Both the position numbers and the translations under genes were made by a program. A stretch of 64,000 bases of DNA from Burkholderiales bacterium (GTDB taxonomy: Bacteria > Pseudomonadota > Gammaproteobacteria > Burkholderiales > Burkholderiaceae_C): positions 186,001 through 250,000 of the forward strand of contig JAFKGD010000005.1 in assembly GCA_017307855.1 (NCBI GenBank), given 5' to 3'. The notes under the pieces are model-generated. The model was not told the DNA's origin and ran no database searches. It saw only the letters and a list, made by a program, of their open reading frames with translations. Positions 1 to 8,090 of this stretch are shown here, one piece after another; the first letter of the stretch is position 1; each line of letters opens with the position of its first letter.

Positions 1-628
1 CGATGTGGCGCGGGCGCTTGACGTATTTCTCGACCAGCACGGCCTGGTCGCCGAAGCTGTTGGCCGCCTCGCGCTGGCACGAGGCGAGCGCGGCGGCGAA
101 GTCGCCGGCCTGTTCCACCACGCGCATGCCCTTGCCGCCGCCGCCCGCGCTGGCCTTGATGAGCACGGGATAGCCGATGCGGGCAGCCTCGCGCTCGAGC
201 AGCGCGGCGTCCTGATCGGCGCCGTGGTAGCCCGGCACCAGGGGCACGCCGGCGCGCTCCATCAGCCGCTTGGATTCGGCCTTCAGGCCCATCGCCTCGA
301 TGGCCGCAGGCGGCGGGCCGATGAACACCAGGCCGGCATCGGCGCAGGCCTGGGCAAAGGCCTCGTTCTCGCTGAGGAAGCCGTAGCCCGGGTGGATGGC
401 CTGCGCACCCGTGGCCTGGGCCGCATCGAGGATGCGCTGCCACTGCAGGTAGCTCTCGCGCGGCGCGCTGCCGCCGATGTGCACGGCCTCGTCGCAGGCG
501 GCCACGTGCTTGGCATGGGCGTCGGCATCGGAATAGACGGCCACCGTCTTGATGCCGAGGCGACGCGCCGTGGCGGCCACGCGACAGGCGATTTCACCGC
601 GGTTGGCGATCAGGATTTTTTCGAACAT
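1..628 (-). CDS. liuD: Methylcrotonyl-CoA carboxylase biotin-carboxylase (alpha) subunit, N-terminal part
   Basis: This is the start of an acyl-CoA carboxylase alpha subunit, which carboxylates biotin with ATP and bicarbonate and hands the carboxyl group to the LiuB carboxyltransferase during leucine and isovalerate breakdown. Only about 209 N-terminal residues are in the window; the ATP-grasp core, biotinyl domain and stop lie beyond position 1. The protein begins MFEKILIANRGEIACRVA, the canonical biotin-carboxylase N-terminus. It continues with HPGYGFLSEN near residue 80 and the glycine-rich ATP loop ASAGGGGKGM near residue 170. The ATG at 628 follows the upstream DUF4126 stop by only 3 bases, so it is the last visible gene of the liuB-liuC-DUF4126-liuD operon. 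Substrate assignment (methylcrotonyl-CoA rather than propionyl- or acetyl-CoA) rests on these neighbours. Confidence 0.93.
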   Translation of the reverse strand, partial: MFEKILIANRGEIACRVAATARRLGIKTVAVYSDADAHAKHVAACDEAVHIGGSAPRESYLQWQRILDAAQATGAQAIHPGYGFLSENEAFAQACADAGLVFIGPPPAAIEAMGLKAESKRLMERAGVPLVPGYHGADQDAALLEREAARIGYPVLIKASAGGGGKGMRVVEQAGDFAAALASCQREAANSFGDQAVLVEKYVKRPRHI

Positions 629-631
629 GTC

Positions 632-1255
632 TCACACCACTTCTTTTGCAGGACCAGAAGAAACCAGAGCGCCCAGCCGCCGCAGCACGGCGCGTGCGAA
701 CCTGAACAGCACCACCAGCAGCAGCACCGACACCGCGAGCACCAGCGCCAGTGCCACGGCGAACACCAGCGGGTGCTGGGTGGCCAGCCACACCATGAAA
801 ACCACCAGGCCATCCTCGAAGAACGACAGCAGCCAGTTGGAGAACGGCTCGGGCGAGGTGTTGGCCGCCGCCCGCGCCGTCATCTTGGTGGCCAGCGCCG
901 TGGCCGACAGCGAGCCGCCCATCAACGCGGCCAGCAGCGTCATCACGCCGCCGTCGAGCCCGAACACGCCCGCCGCCAGCAGCGCGCCGGCCGGCACGCG
1001 GATGAAGGCGTGCAACGCGTCCCACAGGCTGTCGAGCCAGGGCAGCTTGTCGGCGAAGAACTCCACGCACAGCATCACGCCGCTGCCCACCAGCACGGCC
1101 GGGTGCTGCAGCAGCGTCAGGCCCGGCGGCAACGGCAGCCAGCCCAGCCAGCCCATCGCGCCCACAATGAACACCACGGCGTACAGGCGCACGCCGCTGG
1201 CCCAGCCGAGCGCGGCGGCCAGTGCGGCGAGTGCGGGCAGATCGAGCGATTGCAT
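632..1255 (-). CDS. DUF4126 family membrane protein
   Basis: A 207-residue integral membrane protein of the DUF4126 family, function unknown. Hydrophobic stretches are visible near residues 8-40, 45-65, 85-110, 145-165 and 168-190. The segment FIRVPAGALLAAGVFG and the later pair SLSATALATKMTARAA and SNWLLSFFEDG are typical of the family. It ends in a short basic tail and lies between liuC (26-base gap) and liuD (3-base gap), so it is almost certainly co-transcribed with the methylcrotonyl-CoA carboxylase genes. The tight placement hints at a role connected with the pathway, but nothing in the sequence shows what it does. Family call is confident; role is unknown. Confidence 0.82.
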   Translation of the reverse strand: MQSLDLPALAALAAALGWASGVRLYAVVFIVGAMGWLGWLPLPPGLTLLQHPAVLVGSGVMLCVEFFADKLPWLDSLWDALHAFIRVPAGALLAAGVFGLDGGVMTLLAALMGGSLSATALATKMTARAAANTSPEPFSNWLLSFFEDGLVVFMVWLATQHPLVFAVALALVLAVSVLLLVVLFRFARAVLRRLGALVSSGPAKEVV

Positions 1256-1281
1256 GCGGGCGAGCTTCCGGGGGAAGCGGA

Positions 1282-2145
1282 TCAGTCGAGCCAGTTGGGC
1301 CGGCGCTTGTGCAGGAAGGACTGCACGCCTTCCTTGCCTTCGTCGCTGGCGCGGATGTCGGCGATGCGCTTGGCGGTGTCGGCGCGCAGCTCGGCCGACA
1401 GCGGCTCGGCCGCGACGTGGCGCACCAGCTTCTTGCTGGCGCGCACCGCCTTCGGGCCGTTGGCGCAGATCGTGGCAACGACTTCGGCCACCTTGGCGTC
1501 CAGCGCCTCGGGCGCCACCAGCTCATGCACGAAACCCAAGGCCCTGGCATCGGCCGCGCTGAAGCGCTCGGCCGTCGTCATGTAGCGGCGCGAGGCCTGC
1601 TCGCCCAGGGCGCGCACCACGTAGGGGCTGATGGTGGCGGGCAGCAGGCCCAGGCGAGCCTCGGACAGGCAGAAGGTGACGCCCTCGGCGGCCACCAGCA
1701 CGTCGCACACCGCCGCCAGGCCCATGCCGCCCGCGTAGCAGTCGCCCTGCACGCGGCCCACCACCGGCACGGGACAGCGCCACAGCGCCCACAGCATGTC
1801 GGCGAGGCGGCCGGCGTCGGCGCGGTTCTGCTCCCAGCTGAAATCGGCCATGGCGCGCATCCAGTTGAGATCGGCGCCAGCGCAGAACGCCTTGCCATGC
1901 GCGGCCAGCACCACCACGCGCAGCTCGTCGTCTTCGGCCAGCTCGGTGAAGGTGCGCGTGAGCAGGGCGATGACTTCTTCGTTGAAGGCGTTGCGCACGT
2001 CGGGCCGGTTGAGCCATACCTCGGCCACGTGGGCCGAGGGGCGGCGCAGCTCGACGGGCGGCGGCGGGGGCTCGGCCTCGCCCGGCGTCCTGGGTGTGAC
2101 GTCGATGACGACGTCGGCGTTCTTCTTCTTGCCGAGGATGTTCAT
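1282..2145 (-). CDS. liuC: Enoyl-CoA hydratase/isomerase, probable 3-methylglutaconyl-CoA hydratase
   Basis: A 287-residue crotonase-fold protein expected to hydrate 3-methylglutaconyl-CoA to HMG-CoA in leucine degradation. The oxyanion-hole segment FCAGADLNWM is near residue 90. The second CoA/oxyanion segment YAGGMGLAAVCD is near residue 145, and an acidic residue in CLSEARLGLLPATISPYV is near residue 170. The first glutamate of classical enoyl-CoA hydratases is not present in the GGMGL segment; as I recall, this is also true of LiuC-type proteins. The first 35 residues, including a PPPPP run, extend beyond the normal crotonase start, so the real start may be internal. The gene is 49 bases after liuB and 26 bases before the DUF4126 gene on the same strand. 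Substrate is inferred from this context. Confidence 0.88.
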   Translation of the reverse strand: MNILGKKKNADVVIDVTPRTPGEAEPPPPPVELRRPSAHVAEVWLNRPDVRNAFNEEVIALLTRTFTELAEDDELRVVVLAAHGKAFCAGADLNWMRAMADFSWEQNRADAGRLADMLWALWRCPVPVVGRVQGDCYAGGMGLAAVCDVLVAAEGVTFCLSEARLGLLPATISPYVVRALGEQASRRYMTTAERFSAADARALGFVHELVAPEALDAKVAEVVATICANGPKAVRASKKLVRHVAAEPLSAELRADTAKRIADIRASDEGKEGVQSFLHKRRPNWLD

Positions 2146-2194
2146 GTGGTTGTGCTCGCGTGTCGAAGTGAAGGATTGGCCGGGCCCGCGCGCC

Positions 2195-3805
2195 TCACAT
2201 GCGGAACACGCCGAACGCGGTCGGCTCGGTGGGCGCGTTGAGTGCCGCCGACAGGCCCAGCGCCAGCACGCGGCGCGTGTCGGCCGGATCGATGATGCCG
2301 TCGTCCCAGAGGCGCGCGCTGGCGTAGTAGGGATGGCCCTGCTCCTCGTATTGCTGGCGGATGGGCGCCTTGAACGCCTCTTCCTCGGCCGCCGTCCACT
2401 GGCCGCCCTTGCCCTCGATGCCGTCGCGCCGCACGGTGGCCAGCACGCTGGCCGCCTGCTCGCCGCCCATCACGCTGATGCGCGCGTTGGGCCACATCCA
2501 GAGAAAGCGCGGCGAATAGGCGCGGCCGCACATGCCGTAATTGCCCGCGCCGAAGCTGCCGCCGATGATGACCGTGAACTTGGGTACGCTGGCGCAGGCC
2601 ACGGCCGTCACCATCTTGGCGCCGTTGCGCGCGATGCCCTCGTTCTCGTACTTGCGGCCCACCATGAAGCCGGTGATGTTCTGCAGGAACACCAGCGGGA
2701 TGTTGCGCTGGCAGCACAACTCGATGAAGTGCGCGCCCTTGAGCGCGCTCTCGCTGAACAGGATGCCGTTGTTGGCGATGAGGCCTACCGGCATGCCCTC
2801 GATGCGCGCGAAGCCCGTCACCAGCGTGGTGCCGTAGCGCGCCTTGAACTCGTCGAACTCGCTGCCGTCCACGATGCGCGCGATCACCTCGCGCACGTCG
2901 AAGGGCTTGCGCGTGTCGACCGGAATCACGCCGTGCAGCTCGGCCGGCGCGTGGCGCGGCGGCACGGGCGCGGCCAGATCCATGAGGGCGGGTTGCTTCC
3001 TGCGGTTGAGCCGCGCCACGGCCTGGCGGGCCAGCGCGATGGCGTGCAGGTCGTCCTCGGCCAGGTGGTCCGCCACGCCCGACAGGCGCGTGTGCACGTC
3101 GCCGCCGCCCAGGTCTTCGGCCGTCACCACCTCGCCCGTGGCGGCCTTCACCAGCGGCGGGCCGCCCAGGAAGATGGTGCCCTGGTTCTTCACGATGATG
3201 GATTCGTCGCTCATGGCGGGCACGTAGGCACCGCCCGCCGTGCACGAACCCATCACCACGGCGATCTGCGCGATGCCGCGCGCGCTGAGGTTGGCCTGGT
3301 TGTAGAAGATGCGGCCGAAGTGGTCGCGATCGGGAAAGACCTCGTCCTGCTGCGGCAGGTTGGCACCGCCGCTGTCCACCAGGTAGATGCAGGGCAGGTG
3401 GTTCTGGCCTGCCACTTCCTGCGCGCGCAGATGCTTCTTGACGGTGAGCGGGTAATAGGTGCCGCCCTTCACCGTGGCGTCGTTGCACACGATCATGCAG
3501 TCCACCCCGCTCACACGGCCGATGCCCGCCACCAGCCCGGCCGACGGCGCATCGCCACCGTACATGCCGTGCGCGGCCAGCGGCGCGAGCTCGAGGAAGG
3601 GCGTGCCCGGATCCAGCAATTGCGCCACGCGGTCGCGCGGCAACAGCTTGCCGCGGCCTGTGTGGCGGGCGCGCGCCACCTCGCCACCGCCCTGCCGGGC
3701 CTGGGCCAGTTGCGCGGCCAGGTCGTCCACCAGCGTGCGCATGGCGGCCGCGTTGGCCTGGAAATCCGCCGAGCGCGGATTGAGCCGGGTGTCGAGAACA
3801 GGCAT
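2195..3805 (-). CDS. liuB: Methylcrotonyl-CoA carboxylase carboxyltransferase (beta) subunit
   Basis: A 536-residue acyl-CoA carboxyltransferase that moves the carboxyl group from biotin to 3-methylcrotonyl-CoA. The start [12 protein letters not shown] is typical for LiuB/MccB. Other landmarks are [11 protein letters not shown] near residue 50, [15 protein letters not shown] near 120, [11 protein letters not shown] near 140, [16 protein letters not shown] near 185, and the C-terminal half with [20 protein letters not shown] and [11 protein letters not shown]. Length matches the family. I chose the ATG at 3805 because it has a GAGGAG ribosome site just upstream; a longer open frame exists but has no family homology. 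It is the first gene of the minus-strand operon and is divergent from the AraC regulator. Confidence 0.95.
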   Translation of the reverse strand: MPVLDTRLNPRSADFQANAAAMRTLVDDLAAQLAQARQGGGEVARARHTGRGKLLPRDRVAQLLDPGTPFLELAPLAAHGMYGGDAPSAGLVAGIGRVSGVDCMIVCNDATVKGGTYYPLTVKKHLRAQEVAGQNHLPCIYLVDSGGANLPQQDEVFPDRDHFGRIFYNQANLSARGIAQIAVVMGSCTAGGAYVPAMSDESIIVKNQGTIFLGGPPLVKAATGEVVTAEDLGGGDVHTRLSGVADHLAEDDLHAIALARQAVARLNRRKQPALMDLAAPVPPRHAPAELHGVIPVDTRKPFDVREVIARIVDGSEFDEFKARYGTTLVTGFARIEGMPVGLIANNGILFSESALKGAHFIELCCQRNIPLVFLQNITGFMVGRKYENEGIARNGAKMVTAVACASVPKFTVIIGGSFGAGNYGMCGRAYSPRFLWMWPNARISVMGGEQAASVLATVRRDGIEGKGGQWTAAEEEAFKAPIRQQYEEQGHPYYASARLWDDGIIDPADTRRVLALGLSAALNAPTEPTAFGVFRM

Positions 3806-3950
3806 GGGTCTCCTCATCACGGAATCGGGGCGCGCGCGGCAAACCGGACGAATCAACGGCCAGGCCGGACACCGCAGACAGCGGGCCGACCCCACGCGGC
3901 AGGCAAGGCCACAGCTTACCCAGCCCGGGGCCGCCCTGCACGCCTCGCAG

Positions 3951-3977
3951 GTTGCAGATCGTGCCATGCAACGGCAC
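3951..3977. promoter_or_regulatory. Overlapping inverted repeats between liuB and the AraC gene
   Basis: GTTGCA (3951-3956) and TGCAAC (3967-3972) form a perfect 6-bp inverted repeat with a 10-base spacer. A second pair, GTGCC (3961-3965) and GGCAC (3973-3977), overlaps it. The site is 11-37 bases upstream of the AraC start codon, in the divergent promoter region. It may be an operator, but AraC proteins more often bind direct repeats, so this is tentative. Confidence 0.3.
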
Positions 3978-3987
3978 ACTGGCCGCC

Positions 3988-5115
3988 ATGGTTACTCCAC
4001 CCCGTCGCCGCACCCTGGCCACACCGCAGGCGCTCACCCCCATCACGTTTGCCCACGACATCGTGCAGGCGTACGCCCAGGCCGGGCGCGACCCCGCGCA
4101 CGCACTGGCGGCGGCACAGATCATGCCATCCCTGCTGAAGAAACCCGGTGCCCGCATCACCGCGCCGCAGCTCGAAACCCTGAGCGCCCACGCCATGCGC
4201 GAACTGGACGACGAAGCCCTGGGCTGGTTCAGCCGCCGCCTGCCCTGGGGCAGCTACGGCATGCTGGCGCGCGCATCGCTCACCGCGCCCACCTTGGGCG
4301 TGGCCCTGGCGCGCTGGTGCCGTCATCACGCCCTGCTGACCGACGACATCGCGCTGCGCCTGAACGCGCCGCCCGAGGGCGACGCCACCGGCAGCGCCAT
4401 CCTCGCGCTCGAAGAACACCGCGACCTCTCCGCCCACGGCCGCCTGCGCGAGTTCTGCCACGTCACGCTGCTGCGCAACGCGCTGGGCCTGGCCAGCTGG
4501 TACATCGATTCACGCATCGCGCTGCAACAGGCCCACTTCGCCTTCGCCGCGCCCCCGCACGCCGCCACCTATGCCGCCGTGCTCTTCCCCGCGCCCCAGG
4601 TCTCATTCGGCCATGCGCGCACCGAAGTGCGCTTCGCCGCCGCCTACCTGGCCCAACCCCTGCGCCGCGACGAAGCCGCCCTGCGCCAGATGCTGCGCAG
4701 CCGCGCCCTCTCGCTCATCGTGCTGCCACACAGGCGCGACCGCCTGCTGGTGCAGCAGGTGCGCCAGCTGATCGCCGCCGATCCCGCGCAACCGCACAGC
4801 GCCGACAGCCTGGCCGAACGGCTGCACCTCTCGGCGCGCACGCTGCACCGGCAGTTGAAGGAAGAAGGGGCGTCGCTGCAGCAGTTGAAGGACGAGGTGC
4901 GCTGCGAGAAGGCCAAGGAGTTGCTGCTGCGCACGAAGAAGCCGGTGAAGCAGGTGGCGGCTGCGGTGGGGTTCGGGAACGAGAAGAGTTTTGTGCGGGC
5001 GTTCGGGGGATGGGTGGGGGTGGGGCCGGGTGAATACCGGAAGACAGACAACACAACCATCCCAAGTCACAGAGATTCAAGAGATAAACGCGCAATAAGC
5101 GACTTACCCTCCTGA
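3988..5115 (+). CDS. AraC-family transcriptional regulator
   Basis: A 375-residue regulator with an N-terminal arabinose-binding-type domain ([23 protein letters not shown] near residues 70-95) and a C-terminal double helix-turn-helix. The first helix pair is around [24 protein letters not shown]. The second is around [33 protein letters not shown] prefer the ATG at 3988 ([10 protein letters not shown]); a TTG at 3952 would add 12 residues that overlap the palindromes. It is divergent from liuB and plausibly controls the liu operon. After GPGEYR, where most family members end, the frame runs on for about 20 polar residues encoded by AT-richer DNA. This suggests the original 3' end was replaced when the adjacent island was inserted. 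Confidence 0.9.
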   Translation: MVTPPRRRTLATPQALTPITFAHDIVQAYAQAGRDPAHALAAAQIMPSLLKKPGARITAPQLETLSAHAMRELDDEALGWFSRRLPWGSYGMLARASLTAPTLGVALARWCRHHALLTDDIALRLNAPPEGDATGSAILALEEHRDLSAHGRLREFCHVTLLRNALGLASWYIDSRIALQQAHFAFAAPPHAATYAAVLFPAPQVSFGHARTEVRFAAAYLAQPLRRDEAALRQMLRSRALSLIVLPHRRDRLLVQQVRQLIAADPAQPHSADSLAERLHLSARTLHRQLKEEGASLQQLKDEVRCEKAKELLLRTKKPVKQVAAAVGFGNEKSFVRAFGGWVGVGPGEYRKTDNTTIPSHRDSRDKRAISDLPS

Positions 5116-5123
5116 AGAGAAAG

Positions 5124-5152
5124 TTGGCTAGCAATAAATGAACTGGTATCAA
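5124..5152 (+). promoter_or_regulatory. Possible promoter of the CBASS-like operon
   Basis: TTGGCT (5124-5129), a 17-base spacer and TATCAA (5147-5152) resemble a sigma70 promoter. They lie 58 bases before the patatin start codon, in the AT-rich leader. The match is imperfect. Confidence 0.3.
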
Positions 5153-5209
5153 CCAGCTTGCGAACGTGTAACAAAACATCCATCATGCTCGGAAATCGCG
5201 AGGAGTCGA

Positions 5210-6151
5210 ATGTCTGAAAGAAGCCAGTTCAACGTGCTAAGTCTCGATGGAGGTGGATCCAAGGGCGTGTACACATTGGGGGTCTTGAAAGAGTTTGAAG
5301 CCGCTTGCGATCGTCCCTTATCTGAGTTCTTCCAACTGATTTATGGAACGAGCACCGGCGCGATCATTGCGTCGCTACTGGCACTCGGCAAGTCGGTCTC
5401 TGAGATTCAAACCATTTACTCCGAGATCATTCCCCGAGTGATGTCTCGCAAGACCAGTAAGCACAGAAGCTCTGAACTCGAAAAGTGCGCGAACGAAGTA
5501 TTTGGGGAGTCCAAGTTCGATGCATTCAAGACAGGGGTTGGGATTGTTGCCACAAACAATGACAAACATCGTCCGATGATTTTCAAGAGTGCAGCGGCGC
5601 TTTCGTACACGATGCGCAGCACATTCGCGCTAGGGTTTGGATGCACTATCGCCGAGGCACTAATGGCATCAACAGCGGCAACGCCATTCTTTCTTGCGCG
5701 TCAGGTGAAGACCGCACATTCGGACCTCATAACCGCAATCGATGGTGGATTCGTTGCCAACAATCCCACTCTTTTTGCAATCAACGACGCCGTCAAAGCT
5801 CTTGGTATTCCGGAAAATGAGATTAAGGTTCTGAACGTCGGCGTCGGACACTACGTCGAGCCACAGCAGACCTTCTACGCCAAGCTTCTCAATCTTCTCC
5901 CATCCGTAAGGATGGTTCAAGACATGTTCGAAACAAGTTCGAATACGGTGGACATCGTAAGAGGTATTTGTTTTCCCTCGGTTGAATGCATACGTGTAGA
6001 CCAAACCTTTAGTGATCCTAGGTATGCAACAGATTTACTTGAGCATCGTCCTGCTCGTTTGACTCAGCTGACGAGTTTAGGAAGGGATTCCTACTCCTAT
6101 CAGGAGAAGGATATTGTCAGGATTTTCTTGAAGGGAAACGAGATTGTCTAA
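5210..6151 (+). CDS. capV: Patatin-like phospholipase, CBASS CapV-type effector
   Basis: A 313-residue soluble patatin-family lipase. All patatin landmarks are intact: the oxyanion loop DGGGSKGV at residues 13-20, the nucleophile elbow GTSTG with Ser48, and the catalytic Asp178 in IDGGFVANNP. There is no signal peptide, so it should act in the cytoplasm on the inner membrane. In type I CBASS, CapV is switched on by a cyclic dinucleotide made by the neighbouring CD-NTase and degrades membrane phospholipids to abort phage infection. The ATG at 5210 follows AGGAG by a few bases; an in-frame ATG at 5138 lacks such a site. The stop overlaps the CD-NTase TTG by 8 bases. Base composition is far more AT-rich than the surroundings (27 G+C in the 60 bases at 5521-5580), pointing to transfer. 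The CBASS assignment is inferred from the gene pair. Confidence 0.87.
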   Translation: MSERSQFNVLSLDGGGSKGVYTLGVLKEFEAACDRPLSEFFQLIYGTSTGAIIASLLALGKSVSEIQTIYSEIIPRVMSRKTSKHRSSELEKCANEVFGESKFDAFKTGVGIVATNNDKHRPMIFKSAAALSYTMRSTFALGFGCTIAEALMASTAATPFFLARQVKTAHSDLITAIDGGFVANNPTLFAINDAVKALGIPENEIKVLNVGVGHYVEPQQTFYAKLLNLLPSVRMVQDMFETSSNTVDIVRGICFPSVECIRVDQTFSDPRYATDLLEHRPARLTQLTSLGRDSYSYQEKDIVRIFLKGNEIV

Positions 6152-6692
6152 TCAAAGACTACAAAAACTCGAGTCACGCCGAACAGCGCCAGACATTCAA
6201 ACCGCACAGCTTTTGGAGGTCTACAGAAAGATCCAAGAGGACGATGCGGTTCGCTACGCGATCGGCGCAATGCAGGACATTGATCCCGAGTACACGAAGA
6301 ACACCTTCGCCGAAGGTGAGAGGGTCAAGAATCAACTGAACAAGGCCATCAATTCGAACTCGATACGCACCGAGTTTGAGTATCAGGGATCGGTGACAAA
6401 CAACACGCATATCAAGGCATACAGCGACATCGATCTCTTGACGATTCATTCGGCATTTGTCTCGTTGAAACCACCTCTCGAGCCCTCTTCTCACTATGCA
6501 GGCGACGTCTTAGATGATCTGTTGTCACTGCGTGAGGACTCGTATCAATGCCTCAGATCAGCATTTTACGAGGCCAGAGTGGATAACAGCGGGTCGAAGG
6601 CCATTGCACTTTCCGGGGGCTCGCTTCGAAGAAAAATCGATGTAATCGCGTCTAACTGGCTACTAACTTCTGAGTCGGAGGCAAGCGGATGA
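6144..6692 (+). CDS. CD-NTase-like nucleotidyltransferase, N-terminal part ending at an in-frame TGA
   Basis: This 182-residue product carries the catalytic half of a cGAS/DncV-like nucleotidyltransferase. Gly82-Ser83 in YQGSVTNNTHIKAYSDIDLL is followed by Asp95 and Asp97 of the DxD motif, and the third metal-binding carboxylate is Asp166 in RRKIDVIASNW. It should make the cyclic nucleotide that activates the adjacent patatin. It starts with TTG at 6144, overlapping the patatin stop, so translation is coupled. It ends at TGA 6690-6692. Reading straight through that codon continues, in the same frame, into 6711-7172, giving a normal 342-codon family length. This is therefore one gene with a nonsense codon, not a frameshift. 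Whether the truncated protein is active is doubtful, because the C-terminal helical domain is missing. Confidence 0.8.
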   Translation: MSNQRLQKLESRRTAPDIQTAQLLEVYRKIQEDDAVRYAIGAMQDIDPEYTKNTFAEGERVKNQLNKAINSNSIRTEFEYQGSVTNNTHIKAYSDIDLLTIHSAFVSLKPPLEPSSHYAGDVLDDLLSLREDSYQCLRSAFYEARVDNSGSKAIALSGGSLRRKIDVIASNWLLTSESEASG

Positions 6693-6710
6693 AAGCACGA
6701 TAGGTCTATC

Positions 6711-7172
6711 ATGATTCTCGATAGAGATTCGAGATCCAGAATCACGAACAAGCCCTTCCATCACAACCGTGCAATCGATGTACGAGACATACAATTCTCC
6801 GGCAGCGTTCGCAAAGTTATTCGGCTACTGAAGTCTCTGCGCTACGACGCAGATAAGCCCATTGGTGTCTCTAGCTATGACATCGCCGCGCTCGGCTACA
6901 ACATGCCTGATGAGCTATTGTTTATTCCAAAAGGCTTTGAGCTTCGACTGGTTGATAACTCTCTGGCGTTTCTTGCGCGCGTATCTTCTGATAGTTCATT
7001 ACGAGACCAGCTTCTGGTGCCAAATGGGACGCGAAGAATATTTGGTCCTGACGCGACCTCCAATGAAGAACTCAAGAAGCTGGTCGCCGAAATTGCTCAG
7101 TTGAAGAGCGATATTGATCAAGGTTTGCAAAGATCATTTCGCAAACTTTCCGAAGCACGAGTTGAGTATTGA
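6711..7172 (+). pseudogene. CD-NTase-like nucleotidyltransferase, C-terminal part after the in-frame stop
   Basis: A 153-codon stretch beginning MILDRDSRSRITNKPFHHN, in the same frame as 6144-6692 and separated from it only by TGA plus six sense codons (K-H-D-R-S-I). It corresponds to the C-terminal helical (OAS1-C-like) half of the nucleotidyltransferase. It includes a segment with SVRKVIRLLKSLRYDADKPIGVSSYDIAALGYNM and a charged final helix. There is an ATG at 6711 but no convincing ribosome site, so separate translation as a complementing fragment is possible but unproven. The AT-rich composition ends with this gene: G+C rises within about 20 bases after the stop. No further CBASS genes (Cap2/Cap3, HORMA, TRIP13) follow. 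Confidence 0.72.
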
Positions 7173-7202
7173 GGTGGAGGCACGTAGAGGCCGGCGCTCT
7201 CG

Positions 7203-7997
7203 CTACGGAAATACCTCCACATGCACCTCCCCGCATCGGCCGAAGTAGCTCGCATGTCGTCCCGCAATCCACACGATGTATCCCACGCACCCCGCCTGCA
7301 TCGTGAGCTGCTTGAACTCCGGGTACATCACGCTGCCCCGCTGCGCACCCGCGATGGCTGCGCGCACGCCGGCCACGTCGAAGGCGTCGGCCACGGGAAC
7401 GTCGATTGAAGGCAACTCGACGGCAAAGGTGGCGCCGTCCGCCAGGTAGTAGGTGGTCCGGTGGCTGCGGTAGTCGGCGTGGTACGACTCGACGTCGGCA
7501 CGCATCAGCAGCTCGATGACCTCGCCGAAGTGCAAGCGGCCGTCGTGCGATCCGTGGGCGGCTTCGAGGATGAGCGGGGGCGTGGATGCGGGCGTCATGG
7601 GGTGGTCTCCGTGCGCGGGCAGGTCGTGTGCCGCAGCCACGGATGACGGTCGCGCCTCGTCGGCCCGACCCCGCCCTGCCCTCGCCACACGCTCTGGCGC
7701 CCATCTGGCCACCGAGTCGGTGATGTCGAACCAGACCGTGAGGGCCCGCGCGCTGTCGAACCACAGGTCGTATCGATCGTAGAGGCGATCACCGTGCTCC
7801 TCGGTCGACACACGGCACGGCTGCCAGAGGTGGCGGCCGAAGCGCTCGTTCAGATAGAGATGCTGGGCCAGCAGGCACAGGAACGAGGTGGACGCGTCTA
7901 TGGGCACGACCACGGTCACAGCCGAGTCGGCAGGTGTCCGCGTCGTGTGGCCGCCGGGCACGGCGCTGCCCGGCCCCGCTTCATCTGCATTGCCCAT
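7203..7997 (-). CDS. Protein with C-terminal DUF1398 domain and unknown N-terminal domain
   Basis: A 264-residue protein. The last 125 residues match the DUF1398 family (E. coli YbcV/YdfO type): EVIELLMRADVESYHADYRSHRTTYYLADG, then AAIAGAQRGSVMYPEFKQLTMQAGCVGYIVWIAGR. The first 130 residues hold another compact region (DASTSFLCLLAQHLYLNERFGRHLW, then YDRYDLWFDSARALTVWFDITDSVARW) that I do not recognise. An Arg/Ala/Pro-rich linker joins the two. The ATG at 7997 has AGGGAG upstream. An internal ATG at 7598 also has GGAG at a suitable distance and would yield a DUF1398-only protein of 131 residues, so two products are possible. It is divergent from the XRE regulator. DUF1398 genes are common on prophages and islands; function is unknown. 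Confidence 0.6.
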   Translation of the reverse strand: MGNADEAGPGSAVPGGHTTRTPADSAVTVVVPIDASTSFLCLLAQHLYLNERFGRHLWQPCRVSTEEHGDRLYDRYDLWFDSARALTVWFDITDSVARWAPERVARAGRGRADEARPSSVAAAHDLPAHGDHPMTPASTPPLILEAAHGSHDGRLHFGEVIELLMRADVESYHADYRSHRTTYYLADGATFAVELPSIDVPVADAFDVAGVRAAIAGAQRGSVMYPEFKQLTMQAGCVGYIVWIAGRHASYFGRCGEVHVEVFP

Positions 7998-8043
7998 GTG
8001 TGGCTCTCCCTGACTTTGTGCGTGCGATTCTGCCACCAATCAA

Positions 8044-8071
8044 ACTCATAGTGTGTGTACTCATAGTGTGT
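8044..8071. promoter_or_regulatory. Tandem C-box-like operators
   Basis: ACTCATAGTGTGT occurs twice as an exact direct repeat (8044-8056 and 8059-8071). Each copy begins with the partial palindrome ACT-N3-AGT. The arrangement resembles the paired boxes (GACT-N3-AGTC) bound by controller proteins of restriction-modification systems. The repeats lie 20-47 bases before the XRE start codon and in the leader of the divergent gene, which fits autoregulation. The identity of the binder is inferred. Confidence 0.55.
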
Positions 8072-8090
8072 ACGACGCAAGACTTGGTCG

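Noticed and set aside
6660-6720. A frameshift in the CD-NTase gene
   Set aside because: The two halves are in the same frame (6144 and 6711 differ by a multiple of three), so the lesion is a stop codon and not an insertion or deletion.
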